Positions 36,020 to 44,673 of a stretch of 64,000 bases of DNA are shown here, one piece after another. The position numbers and the translations under genes were made by a program. This DNA comes from an uncultured Flavobacteriaceae bacterium (lineage in GTDB: Bacteria > Bacteroidota > Bacteroidia > Flavobacteriales > Flavobacteriaceae), in contig CANLWG010000001.1 of the NCBI GenBank assembly GCA_947494715.1, forward strand, positions 62,001-126,000, given 5' to 3'. The notes beneath the pieces were generated by a model that was not told where the DNA came from, searched no databases, and was given only the letters and a program-made list of their open reading frames with translations. The first letter of the stretch is position 1. Every line of letters starts with the position of its first letter.

Positions 36020-37888
36020 ATGGAAGAAAAGAAAATAGACATCAATTCTATAATAGGCTTTGTGCTCATTTTTGGGATACTCATTTATATGTTTTATCAA
36101 AATAGGCCTACCCCTGAAGAATTGGAAGCAGAAAAGGCCAAACAGGAACAGGTTGAGGCCACTCAGGCAGAAGAGGAGGATATTCCCGAAAAAAATGTGA
36201 ATGCCGCTCCGGCCATTGACCTTCAAGATTCCTTGGCCGTCGCCAACTACAAAAACACGATAGGTGCCTTTGGATATACGGCAACATCGGATGCCACTAC
36301 CAAACTGGAAAATGATTTGGTTTCCTTGGAAATAAGCAATAAAGGAGGCCAAATAATAGAGGCCAGAATGAAGCAGTTCCATACCTATGACTCTATACCG
36401 GTTTATTTGGTAAAGGATGGCAATGCATCATTTGGATTAACTTTCTCTACTTCGGACAATAGAGTGTTGAATAGCCAAGATCTATATTTTGAGCCGTCAT
36501 TGTCCCAAAATGGTGATAATACAGTACTTTCCATGAAGGCCAAGGTGTCTCCGAATCAATTTTTGGAATACCGTTATGAAATGAAACCCGATGATTATTT
36601 GGTGGGGTTCACAATTCGTTCCCAAGGTCTAAATGGGATAATAAATGGTAATCAGCCAGTGAAAGTGGAATGGAATCTTAAAGGGATAAGAAATTCCAAA
36701 AGTATTAAATATGAAAACAGATATACCCGGCTAACCTATAGTCATGAGGATGGAAAAATAAGCAAACTTTCCGAAGGGAGTGACGATGAGGAAACGGAGG
36801 AAAACGTAAAATGGATCTCCTACCGCCAACATTTTTTTAGTTCCATACTGGCTACCAAGAACAATTTTGAAAAGGCAGAGCTGTCTTCCAAGAACTTGGT
36901 AGAGGAGGAAAGCAAAACAGCTGCATTCACAAAAACCTATAGCTCTATTATGCCCGTAGACCTAAGTGGTGGGGAGCTATCCCTGAGTATGGATTGGTAT
37001 TATGGGCCAACGGATGTTGCGGTGTTGGATAATTATGAAGAATATAACCTAGCGGATTCCATTCCTTTTGGCTGGGGAATCTTTGGTTGGATCAACAGAT
37101 ATATCTTTACACCTTTCTATTCTTTTTTGAGTTCCTTTTTGCCTTTTGGTATTGCCATTGTCGTTATGACCATTCTGGTGCGTTTGGCCATGTCCCCGGT
37201 TACTTATAAGTCCTATCTTTCCCAGGCCAAGATGAAGGTACTAAAACCTGAGATTACAGAGTTGGGAGAAAAATACAAGGACAACGCCATGAAAAAGCAG
37301 CAGGAAACCATGAAACTGTATAACAAAGCTGGTGTTAGTCCAATGAGCGGTTGTGTTCCTGCCCTTTTGCAGATGCCCATATTCTATGCGCTTTTCATGT
37401 TCTTCCCAACCTCTTTTGCCTTGCGGCAAAAACCGTTTCTTTGGGCGAATGACCTTTCGTCCTATGATACAATTTTTGAATGGTCTACAAATATTCCGAT
37501 AATTTCAACATTCTATGGAAATCACGTGAGTCTATTTCCAATTCTGGCTTCAGTGGCCATATTCTTTTACATGATGATGACTACAGGCCAGAATATGCCT
37601 CAGCAGCCGGGGATGCCCAACATGAAGTTCATCATGTATTTAATGCCTTTTATGATGTTGATTTTCTTTAACAATTATGCCAGTGGATTGAGTCTTTATT
37701 ATTTTGTGTCTAACCTCATCACTATTTTCATTATGTTGGCTATAAAGAAGTTCATTTTGAACGAGGATAAGATCCATGCTCAAATACAAGAAAACAAAAA
37801 GAAACCCAAGAAAGAAAACAAATTCCAACGCAAGATGCGGGAAATGATGGAGCAGGCTGAGGAGCAAAAGAAAGTAGGCAAGCGTTGA
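36020..37888 (+). CDS. yidC: Membrane protein insertase YidC
   Basis: A 622-residue Oxa1/YidC-family insertase that places proteins into the inner membrane with or without SecYEG. One N-terminal membrane helix (about 10-26, GFVLIFGILIYMFY), a large periplasmic domain (about 60-330), then a core with PFYSFLSSFLPFGIAIVVMTILVRL, YKSYLSQAKMKVLKPEI and further helices including MKFIMYLMPFMMLIFFNNYASGLSLYY. The C-terminal tail is strongly basic, as expected for ribosome contact. The Bacteroidota form is this long. Confidence 0.97.
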   Translation: MEEKKIDINSIIGFVLIFGILIYMFYQNRPTPEELEAEKAKQEQVEATQAEEEDIPEKNVNAAPAIDLQDSLAVANYKNTIGAFGYTATSDATTKLENDLVSLEISNKGGQIIEARMKQFHTYDSIPVYLVKDGNASFGLTFSTSDNRVLNSQDLYFEPSLSQNGDNTVLSMKAKVSPNQFLEYRYEMKPDDYLVGFTIRSQGLNGIINGNQPVKVEWNLKGIRNSKSIKYENRYTRLTYSHEDGKISKLSEGSDDEETEENVKWISYRQHFFSSILATKNNFEKAELSSKNLVEEESKTAAFTKTYSSIMPVDLSGGELSLSMDWYYGPTDVAVLDNYEEYNLADSIPFGWGIFGWINRYIFTPFYSFLSSFLPFGIAIVVMTILVRLAMSPVTYKSYLSQAKMKVLKPEITELGEKYKDNAMKKQQETMKLYNKAGVSPMSGCVPALLQMPIFYALFMFFPTSFALRQKPFLWANDLSSYDTIFEWSTNIPIISTFYGNHVSLFPILASVAIFFYMMMTTGQNMPQQPGMPNMKFIMYLMPFMMLIFFNNYASGLSLYYFVSNLITIFIMLAIKKFILNEDKIHAQIQENKKKPKKENKFQRKMREMMEQAEEQKKVGKR

Positions 37889-37910
37889 TTTGGTATTGTA
37901 ATCGTATTTA

Positions 37911-37942
37911 AAAACCTTGAAATTTTTTTCAAGGTTTTTTTT
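37911..37942 (+). terminator. Intrinsic terminator after yidC
   Basis: AAAACCTTGAAA (37911-37922) pairs with TTTCAAGGTTTT (37927-37938), 4-nt loop, then TTTT. It directly follows the yidC stop (37888). Confidence 0.85.
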
Positions 37943-38018
37943 ATGCCATTTGTTTTTGTACATATTAAACCTTATCTCAAAAACGTTATCTAAGATGTGA
38001 CAATCAAAATGGTTTAAA

Positions 38019-38567
38019 ATGAAAAACATAAAATATGGTATTGCCCTTGTTTTAATGATATTCCTCTTTTCCGGGTACCAAGTTGAAGCCCAAGTAAGAC
38101 GACCGGTAGTTAAAACGGTAAGGGTCAACAAAAAAACAAAGCGTAAAGTAAGAAGGCACAATAGAAGGGTAAGACGTAGGACATTAAGGCGTTTGCCTTC
38201 CGGCAGTAGGGCAGTGATTTTTAGAAATGTTTCCTACTATCCCGTGAGGGGAATGTTCTTTGTGGCGAGAAAGGGAGTGTATGTCAGGGCCTTCCCGCCA
38301 AGAGGCTTTAGGTTACGGGTTTTACCGGTCTCCACGGTTACCCTTAAAGTTCGTGGTTCTAGTTACCTATATGCGGATGGTGTATTCTATCAGAAAGTGG
38401 ATAAGGAATATGAGATAGTGAATCCTCCTGTGGGAGCTGTGGTAAAAGAGGTTCCTGAAGATGCCGAGGAAATTGACTTTGACGGAGTTTCTGTTTATGA
38501 GCTTAATAATGCCATTTATGAGGCTGTGGAGGATGGTTACGAGATTATTGACCTTTTGGAAGAATAG
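38019..38567 (+). CDS. Small exported basic protein, DUF6515-like
   Basis: A 182-residue protein with a signal peptide (cut near VEAQ, residue 24). The N-terminal mature part (25-60) is extremely rich in Arg and Lys (KKTKRKVRRHNRRVRRRTLRR), then a beta-rich part with SYYPVRGMFFVARKGVYV, SSYLYADGVFYQKVDKEYEIV and PPVGAVVKEVPEDAEEI as in DUF6515 proteins, ending in an acidic segment (YEIIDLLEE). The basic stretch could bind DNA, polysaccharide or lipopolysaccharide; the role is unknown. Confidence 0.7.
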   Translation: MKNIKYGIALVLMIFLFSGYQVEAQVRRPVVKTVRVNKKTKRKVRRHNRRVRRRTLRRLPSGSRAVIFRNVSYYPVRGMFFVARKGVYVRAFPPRGFRLRVLPVSTVTLKVRGSSYLYADGVFYQKVDKEYEIVNPPVGAVVKEVPEDAEEIDFDGVSVYELNNAIYEAVEDGYEIIDLLEE

Positions 38568-38590
38568 CACCGGAAAAAATAGTAAAAACA

Positions 38591-38619
38591 AAAAGCCCCG
38601 ACATTTCGTCCGGGCTTTT
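38591..38619 (+). terminator. Terminator after the DUF6515-like gene
   Basis: AAAAGCCC...GGGCTTTT stem with inner GAC/GTC and one mismatch, loop ATTTC, starting 24 bp after the stop codon at 38567. Flanking A and T tracts would let it work in either direction. Confidence 0.7.
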
Positions 38620-38774
38620 GGCTTTAAATAGAGGTTTAGTTTGGTAAGATTTGGGACAGCAAATATGGGGTGTAAATTCCGCTAAAAAAAAATGAAGTTG
38701 TAAAGTGTCCGTTTTTGTATGCTAACCTGTTTGAAATTGATGTTTGGGATTTTAAGAATTCCAAAAAACGATAA

Positions 38775-38810
38775 AGAAAAACTCCCAGGGAAAAACTATC
38801 CTTGGGAGTT
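38775..38810 (-). terminator. Terminator of the first FAS1 gene (minus strand)
   Basis: Stem AACTCCCAGG (38780-38789) with CCTTGGGAGTT (38800-38810); on the minus strand it is followed by a T tract (revcomp of ataaagaaaa). It lies 38 bp beyond the stop of the minus-strand FAS1 gene. Confidence 0.7.
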
Positions 38811-38848
38811 TGAACAACTGAATTCATCAACAAAAACTAACCAATTTT

Positions 38849-40903
38849 TTAATGGCTCGGAGGATTCAATGCATCCAATACTTCTTGAGGCAACAATACT
38901 TTGTCTATTACATGGACAATACCATTACTTGTCATGACATCGGGGGTAACAACATTGGCATCCGTATCCGTTTTATCCCGGATATCAATATCATGTCCAT
39001 GGACAATGGCAAATAAGGACTCCCCTTGGAAAGTAACAATTTCCTGATGATTGGTAAGTGTAGAAGATTCTACTGCTGCACCGGGAACTACATGATACGT
39101 CAATACCGTAGCTAAAAGTGCTTTTTCATCTTCGGTATCAAAATCGGCCAAGCTGTGAAAATCATCTCCTAAAGCATCTAGTAAGTCAGCAAAAGCTTTA
39201 TTTGTTGGTGCAAATACGGTGAAGGGGCCTTCTCCACTCAATACCTCTACCAATCCGGCATCTGCTTGTATCAAAGCCTCAACCAATAGGCTTAGGTCAT
39301 CTACGGCTTGAGCGGTCTCAACGATATTGGGCTCAGCTGGAGCCAAGGCATCCAACACCTCTTGGGGCAATAGCACCTTGTTGATTACGTGGACCACTCC
39401 ATTGCTTCCTTCTACATCCGGAATGACCACAGTGGCATTCTCCTCGGTAGCATCATCAACGTGTACCATACCATCCTTAATTGAAATTCCGACATTTTCA
39501 CCTTGGAAAGTCTCGATCATTTGTCCGTCACTAAGATCAGTAGAAAGAGCTTTGGTGCCCGCTACTACATGGTAGGTCAATACTTTTACCAATAATGCCT
39601 TTTCTTCATCTGTATCAAAGTCGGCCAAGCTATGGTAGTCATCACCTAAGGCATCCAATAAGGCTACAAACGCATCATTAGTGGGAGCAAATACCGTAAA
39701 GGGACCTGCGCCTCCCAAGGTCTCTACGAGGCCTGCATCTGCCTGTATGAGAGCTTCAACCAGTAAGCTCAGGTCATCGGTTGCCACTGCCAATTCTACA
39801 ATGGTCTTCATATTTAAGGCCGTTACAAAATCAAGGGCCGATTGAGGCAACAAAACTTTATCAATAGTGTGCGCCACTCCGTTGGAGGCCATAATATCCG
39901 TACCTGTGATATTGGCATCTACACCGGAAGCATCACCGATAACAAAAGTATCCCCGGAAGCGATTACTTCAATACTATTATCAGTAAAGGCAGTTGGCAC
40001 AGGGCCCTCGGCCAAATCAGCTTCCTTAACTTCAGCACCGGCTATAACGTGGTATAAAAGAATATCCTTTAAAAGCGCAATTTCAGCTTCCTCATCAAAA
40101 TCATCCAAGCTATTGTAATCGTCGCCCAATACTCCTAAAAGGGCAACAAAAGCATCATCAGTAGGGGCAAATACCGTAAATGGCCCGTCTGAACCTAAGG
40201 TTTCCGCCAATCCAGCTTTAATAACGGCAGCTTCCAAGACGGAAAGTGCTTCTGTGGCTACCACGACATCGACTAAGGTGCCGAGCTCATTTTCCATTTC
40301 GCCGCTATTTAAGGCATCGATTATAGCCTGGGGCAACAAAACTTTGTCTATTACATGGACAATACCATTACTTGCCTCAACATCGGGAATGACAACTTTG
40401 GCGGCGTCAACATCTTCACCTTGCTTATCCTTAATTTTTACGTCATCTCCTAGCATTACGGTAACGTCCTCTCCCTGTACCGTTGTTATGGTCTGGCCAT
40501 CCGAAAGACCGGAAGATTCAGCCGCTATGCCGGAAACCACATGATAACTAAGGATAGTGGCCAAAATATCCTTTTCTTCAGCGGTATCAAAATCATCCAA
40601 TGAATCAAATCCGTCCAATGCTTCCAGCAAAGAAGTAAAGGCTTCGTTGGTTGGGGCAAATACCGTAAACGGACCTTCTCCGCTTAAAGTACCTATGAGG
40701 TCAATGTCATCTTTTTCATCCGCTTTGGATAAGGCCGCTACCAAGGAACTCAAGGCGTCTTGACCCTGTGCTGTCTGAACAATGTCAATTGCATCGTTTT
40801 TAGCGACCAGATTGTCATCCTCGTTGTCGTCGTCACATGAGAGCACGAATACTGAGGCTAAAACAAGCGTTAGCATACTCTTAAATCGAATCATTTTTTT
40901 CAT
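38849..40903 (-). CDS. Four-domain FAS1 (fasciclin) lipoprotein
   Basis: A 684-residue lipoprotein: lipobox VFVLSC (Cys23) followed at once by DDDNED, which resembles the Bacteroidota lipoprotein export signal for the cell surface. Four FAS1 domains follow, about residues 38-198, 205-363, 365-523 and 528-684; each has the H1 box GPFTVFAPTxxAF, the YHVV motif and the ending VLLPQ. FAS1 domains mediate adhesion and protein-protein contact. Domains 3 and 4 are very similar to each other (GLVETLGGAGPFTVFAP versus GLVEVLSGEGPFTVFAP), suggesting a recent internal duplication. First in order downstream of the other two FAS1 genes. Confidence 0.93.
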   Translation of the reverse strand: MKKMIRFKSMLTLVLASVFVLSCDDDNEDDNLVAKNDAIDIVQTAQGQDALSSLVAALSKADEKDDIDLIGTLSGEGPFTVFAPTNEAFTSLLEALDGFDSLDDFDTAEEKDILATILSYHVVSGIAAESSGLSDGQTITTVQGEDVTVMLGDDVKIKDKQGEDVDAAKVVIPDVEASNGIVHVIDKVLLPQAIIDALNSGEMENELGTLVDVVVATEALSVLEAAVIKAGLAETLGSDGPFTVFAPTDDAFVALLGVLGDDYNSLDDFDEEAEIALLKDILLYHVIAGAEVKEADLAEGPVPTAFTDNSIEVIASGDTFVIGDASGVDANITGTDIMASNGVAHTIDKVLLPQSALDFVTALNMKTIVELAVATDDLSLLVEALIQADAGLVETLGGAGPFTVFAPTNDAFVALLDALGDDYHSLADFDTDEEKALLVKVLTYHVVAGTKALSTDLSDGQMIETFQGENVGISIKDGMVHVDDATEENATVVIPDVEGSNGVVHVINKVLLPQEVLDALAPAEPNIVETAQAVDDLSLLVEALIQADAGLVEVLSGEGPFTVFAPTNKAFADLLDALGDDFHSLADFDTEDEKALLATVLTYHVVPGAAVESSTLTNHQEIVTFQGESLFAIVHGHDIDIRDKTDTDANVVTPDVMTSNGIVHVIDKVLLPQEVLDALNPPSH

Positions 40904-41101
40904 AATAAAGTGTTTTAGGAATAAAATTGTTTAATAAAAAAATTTGTGGGTTGAACAAAAAATGAAAACATCATTTACATCAATACTTAAACTAAGAGTA
41001 CTATTTGTTACATTTTACAACAAATTTCATCAATATAAAAAGAATAATGTTTGATATTTATTCATTTTGTTTAAACACAATTAAGATACTTCTGATTGAA
41101 A

Positions 41102-41143
41102 AAGGTTGCTTTTGTTTTATATTTTTTATAAAAAGTTTAACAA
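41102..41143 (-). promoter_or_regulatory. 42-bp element shared by the two four-domain FAS1 genes, copy A
   Basis: Starts 199 bp upstream of the FAS1 gene at 38849-40903. By eye 37 of 42 positions agree with the copy at 44546-44587, including a run of 16 identical bases (plus strand AAGGTTGCTTTTGTTT) and a shared end TTTAACAA. On the gene strand it opens with TTGTTAAA. It may be a promoter or regulator-binding site. Confidence 0.6.
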
Positions 41144-41184
41144 ATCATGATGAGCTTACTGTTTGTTGATGCTGGAGTAAAGGC

Positions 41185-41210
41185 ATAAAAAAACCGCCTC
41201 TAGGGCGGTT
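41185..41210 (-). terminator. Terminator of the two-domain FAS1 gene (minus strand)
   Basis: AACCGCC (41192-41198) pairs with GGCGGTT (41204-41210), loop TCTAG; on the minus strand it is followed by TTTTTTT. It starts 26 bp beyond the stop at 41237. Confidence 0.8.
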
Positions 41211-41236
41211 CTTGTGTATTTTGGAAAGGAATGCTT

Positions 41237-42235
41237 TTAGTTGTCCGTATCCGGCAACATAACCTGATCAATGAGGTGAATTACGCCGTTACTTGCTTGG
41301 ATATCCACAAATCCAACATTGACATCATCGTTCCCTGCCCCATCCGTAATTGAAGCCAAGAAAGGAGCGTTCACCTGTAAGGAAATTGTGATGTCATCAC
41401 CCTCTAAGGTTGTTAGGTTCAATCCTTCGGAAAAACCACTACTCCTATTATTTCCAGGCGCAACATGGTGTTGGAGTACTGCTGTTAGTAGCGATTCGTC
41501 AATATCTGAAAGCGAAGACCAATCTGGATTGGAATCCAATAATTCATCAAAAGCTTGATCCACGGGGGCAAAAACAGTAAAAGGCCCGTCTCCCGACAAA
41601 ATAGCTGCAAAATCCGTTCCGGGGGTCGCTGTGGTCAAGGCGGTGGTCAACTGTTCAAAATTAAAATCCTCACCAACAAAAGTGACGACCGTGGGCAAAT
41701 CGATTACCGCATCTACAATGTGTATGGTTCCGTTTGACGCTAAAATGTCGCCCCCGCCATTTACTACACTGGAAACTCCATTAAATTCTATGCCATCGGT
41801 AGCATCAAAATAAAGCGATAGAAAAGAACCCGTTGAAGGACCAGAGGCCAAAGTTGCAGCATAATTTCGCTGAAGTACGGTCAAATCACGTGAGTTTAGC
41901 TCTGTCCCAATCACATGGTTCAATAAAATTTGGGTCAGAACATCAACGGGAACATCCTGTATGGAAGTGAAATTGTTTTGTCCTAAAAAGGTAGCAAAGG
42001 CGGCATTACTGGGAGCCAACACGGTAAATGGCCCGCTAGCTTCCAAATCATCCGTTAAATTGGTACGTTGTAATGCTTCTACCAATGTGCTCAAATCTGC
42101 CGTGGCGGCAGCCAGGTCCACTATATTTTCCGCTGGCCTTGGTGGGCCATCGTTGTCGTCCGAACTACAGGAACTTGCCGTTACCAAAACAAGGACCAGC
42201 GACAAAAATCTGAATAACATAAGATACTTTTTCAT
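41237..42235 (-). CDS. Two-domain FAS1 lipoprotein
   Basis: A 332-residue lipoprotein from the ATG at 42235; an upstream in-frame TTG is less likely. Lipobox VTASSC gives Cys23, followed by SSDDND, again fitting the surface-export pattern. Two FAS1 domains (about 40-180 and 183-332) with DDLEASGPFTVLAPSNAAF and FAAILSGDGPFTVFAPVDQAF. It lies between the two four-domain FAS1 genes and lacks the 42-bp upstream element, so regulation may differ. Possibly the original member, or a partner. Confidence 0.92.
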   Translation of the reverse strand: MKKYLMLFRFLSLVLVLVTASSCSSDDNDGPPRPAENIVDLAAATADLSTLVEALQRTNLTDDLEASGPFTVLAPSNAAFATFLGQNNFTSIQDVPVDVLTQILLNHVIGTELNSRDLTVLQRNYAATLASGPSTGSFLSLYFDATDGIEFNGVSSVVNGGGDILASNGTIHIVDAVIDLPTVVTFVGEDFNFEQLTTALTTATPGTDFAAILSGDGPFTVFAPVDQAFDELLDSNPDWSSLSDIDESLLTAVLQHHVAPGNNRSSGFSEGLNLTTLEGDDITISLQVNAPFLASITDGAGNDDVNVGFVDIQASNGVIHLIDQVMLPDTDN

Positions 42236-42414
42236 AATCAATCATTTTAAATTTTAAGCTAAAGTTGTAATATTTTTAATAGCTATAGTATGTTCATATG
42301 GTATTTTATGAAAATTTTAATATCCTAAATTTCGCACTAAAAGGTGCTAAGATCTCCGAAAAATCGATTTGGATATCCGTTTTTACCGAGAAGGAAGTAA
42401 ATCCTGTTTTATAA

Positions 42415-42440
42415 CAAAGGCCGCAGAACTGCGGCCTTTG
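42415..42440 (-). terminator. Hairpin downstream of the third FAS1 gene
   Basis: A 12-bp perfect inverted repeat, CAAAGGCCGCAG (42415-42426) with CTGCGGCCTTTG (42429-42440). It starts 33 bp beyond the stop of the FAS1 gene. The T tract is weak, so it may be a terminator or a site protecting RNA from decay. Confidence 0.5.
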
Positions 42441-42473
42441 CTCTATATAAAAAGATTGTTCTTTGAAAAAAAA

Positions 42474-44378
42474 CTAGTTGGTGGTGTCTGGTATCAAAAC
42501 CTTATTGACTACATGGATTACGCCATTGCCAGCTTGTACATCCACCGCAATAATACCAATATCCGTATTTCCGGCACCGTCGGTGATATCGGCAATGTTA
42601 TCTCCACTGCCGGGCAAGGTTATGGTAATACCGTCTCCTTCCAAAGTTGTTGCGGGGGTAGTCCCGTTGGGTGTAAGGTCTTCAGAGCGTATGTTGGCCC
42701 CGGCCACTACGTGGTGCAGTAGCACGGCCTCCAGTTCAAAGAAATCAGGAATGGCATCCTGAGCCTCTAGCGCTTCATTGGTCGGTGCGAATATTGTGAA
42801 ATCAGGATTTATCCCATCCCCATTTCCACCTGAAGTTCTTGATAATATTTCTACAAAGTCTGTGTCCGGGGTAAGTTCGGTTAACGCAGCCACCAAGTTA
42901 GAAAAATCTGGATTAGCGGTTGCAAAGGTAACCACCGTCGGAATATCTATTACACCATCTACCGCATGAATAATACCGTTTGTTGCGACGATATCGGCTG
43001 CTGCCACACTGCTCACCCCATTGATTCTAACTCCATCATCCGTATTAATATATAGGTTTAGATTATCGCCGTCCGCATTTGTGGCAGCAGTAGTGATATC
43101 ATAACCCGTTTCCAGGTCTCCCGAAAGTGCCGCGGTTCCGACAACGACATGATTGGATAGAATATTCGCGATTTCGTTCTCACTGGTAAACCCATCAAAA
43201 GCAGTATTTACAGGGGCAAAAACTGTGAAATCCGTATCGGTTCCCGATAGCAAGTCCGTGAAAGTGGTATCGTCATCTGCAGTCAATAATCCAACCAAAC
43301 TGGAAAGGTCTGGATTGGCCACTGCATGATCTACAATATTCGGAAGGCCAATTACTGCATCAACTATATGAACAACACCATTGATTGCCTTATTGTCCGG
43401 AGCACTGACTTCCGATACTCCATTCAAGGTAACGACATCGGCTACATTCACAAAAAGGCTCAAATTATTCTCTCCAGCTCCAGCGGTCGAAAGCGTTGAT
43501 TCATAACCTGTAGTCAAATCGGTTGAGAGCTTGGTTCCACTTATCACATGGTTTAAAAGTACTTGGGTCAAAACGTCAACCGGTACAGCTGCTAAATCAG
43601 CAAAGTCGTTTGCTTCCAAAAAAGCCGTAAAAGCTTCATCCGTGGGGGCAAAAACCGTGAAGGGTCCATCACCTGCGAGAACGGTTGGCAAATCTCCATC
43701 AGCGGCCTGCAAGGCAGCAACCAGGTTGCTAAGGGTTGGTGTGGCTATGGCTAAATCTGTAATGGAAACTAAAAGAATATCGGCCAAGGCATCTAAAGCC
43801 TCCTGAGGCAACAGCACTTTGTCTATTATATGAACAATGCCATTTACAGCTTCCACATTGGCAGTAGTTACATTGGCGGCTTCATTCGCAGCATCGATAA
43901 AGGAGACGCCACCGTCCAAATTAACTGTAAGTGTTCCTCCTTGCAAAGTGGTAACTTCTTGATCCGCCGTCAAATCTGATGAGGCCACCGCTGCGCCCGA
44001 AACTACATGGTAGGTTAGTATGGTAGCCAATAAGTCCTGAAGTTGTTCACTGTTAAAATCATCTAACGAATCGAAACCATCCAAACGGGCAAGTAAATCA
44101 TCAAACGCGCTATTGGTAGGTGCTAAAACCGTAAATGTGCTGTTTTCGTCGCTTAGGGCGGCCACTAAATCATTGGCGGCGCTTTCATCTGCTTTTTGTA
44201 AGGCAGCAACCAAGGTGCTTAGGGAGTTTTCCCCTAAGGCAGTTTCCACAATATTTAATTCATCCATAGGTTGTTCCGGAGGTGTAGTGGGCCCATTGTC
44301 ATCGTCGGAACAGGAGGCCACTAGGAACAAAGCCATGATCATAATAGAGAAAGTAAGAATTTTAGAGATTTTTTTCAT
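42474..44378 (-). CDS. Four-domain FAS1 lipoprotein
   Basis: A 634-residue lipoprotein. Lipobox FLVASC gives Cys23, followed by SDDDNG, an acidic run fitting lipoprotein export to the surface. Four FAS1 domains at about 43-203, 205-345, 346-480 and 482-634; each has the FTVxAPT/V box, but the third is shorter and more degenerate. Adjacent to and on the same strand as the two other FAS1 genes, forming a three-gene paralogous array. Adhesive or matrix function is likely; photolyase or lipocalin genes, which flank FAS1 genes in some flavobacteria, are not here. Confidence 0.93.
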   Translation of the reverse strand: MKKISKILTFSIMIMALFLVASCSDDDNGPTTPPEQPMDELNIVETALGENSLSTLVAALQKADESAANDLVAALSDENSTFTVLAPTNSAFDDLLARLDGFDSLDDFNSEQLQDLLATILTYHVVSGAAVASSDLTADQEVTTLQGGTLTVNLDGGVSFIDAANEAANVTTANVEAVNGIVHIIDKVLLPQEALDALADILLVSITDLAIATPTLSNLVAALQAADGDLPTVLAGDGPFTVFAPTDEAFTAFLEANDFADLAAVPVDVLTQVLLNHVISGTKLSTDLTTGYESTLSTAGAGENNLSLFVNVADVVTLNGVSEVSAPDNKAINGVVHIVDAVIGLPNIVDHAVANPDLSSLVGLLTADDDTTFTDLLSGTDTDFTVFAPVNTAFDGFTSENEIANILSNHVVVGTAALSGDLETGYDITTAATNADGDNLNLYINTDDGVRINGVSSVAAADIVATNGIIHAVDGVIDIPTVVTFATANPDFSNLVAALTELTPDTDFVEILSRTSGGNGDGINPDFTIFAPTNEALEAQDAIPDFFELEAVLLHHVVAGANIRSEDLTPNGTTPATTLEGDGITITLPGSGDNIADITDGAGNTDIGIIAVDVQAGNGVIHVVNKVLIPDTTN

Positions 44379-44545
44379 GATATCGATTATTAGGAATTTA
44401 TGTTTAACAAATATATACTAATGATTAAACAAAATATATTCTTTATTAAATGTTTAACAAGCGAAATATGATTTCAAACAATTACTTTATATATTGTATG
44501 AGAGAGTTTGTGGCAAAGCCACAAGCAAGATGATATTAAATAAAG

Positions 44546-44587
44546 AAGGTTGCTTTTGTTTAATTTGTTTTATTAAAAATTTAACAA
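44546..44587 (-). promoter_or_regulatory. 42-bp element shared by the two four-domain FAS1 genes, copy B
   Basis: Starts 168 bp upstream of the FAS1 gene at 42474-44378. It matches copy A at 37 of 42 positions by eye. Several TGTTTAA / TTAAACA words lie between it and the gene (about 44401-44459), possible extra binding sites. It lies on the same gap as the mnmA promoter, so it could act in both directions. Confidence 0.6.
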
Positions 44588-44639
44588 TATAAAATAGAGA
44601 CGAACACCTCAAAACATCGTTTTACCTGTTATGCCGAGG

Positions 44640-44647
44640 TATTTTTG
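44640..44647 (+). promoter_or_regulatory. Candidate -7 box of mnmA
   Basis: TATTTTTG matches TAnnTTTG; the mnmA ATG follows 27 bases later (44674). No clear -33 box at the expected spacing. Confidence 0.4.
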
Positions 44648-44673
44648 TAATTTTATGCGCAATATCAAGGGAG

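Larger units (their letters stand above)
40904..41236. other. AT-rich gap upstream of the first FAS1 gene
   Basis: A 333-bp very AT-rich gap, minus-strand FAS1 genes on both sides. It holds the 42-bp shared element (41102-41143) and the terminator of the next FAS1 gene (41185-41210). No gene seen. Confidence 0.7.

Noticed and set aside
38849-44378. Repeat array (satellite or CRISPR-like) in the FAS1 genes
   Set aside because: The repetition is protein-level: about 140-160-codon FAS1 domains that stay in frame; no short spaced direct repeats.
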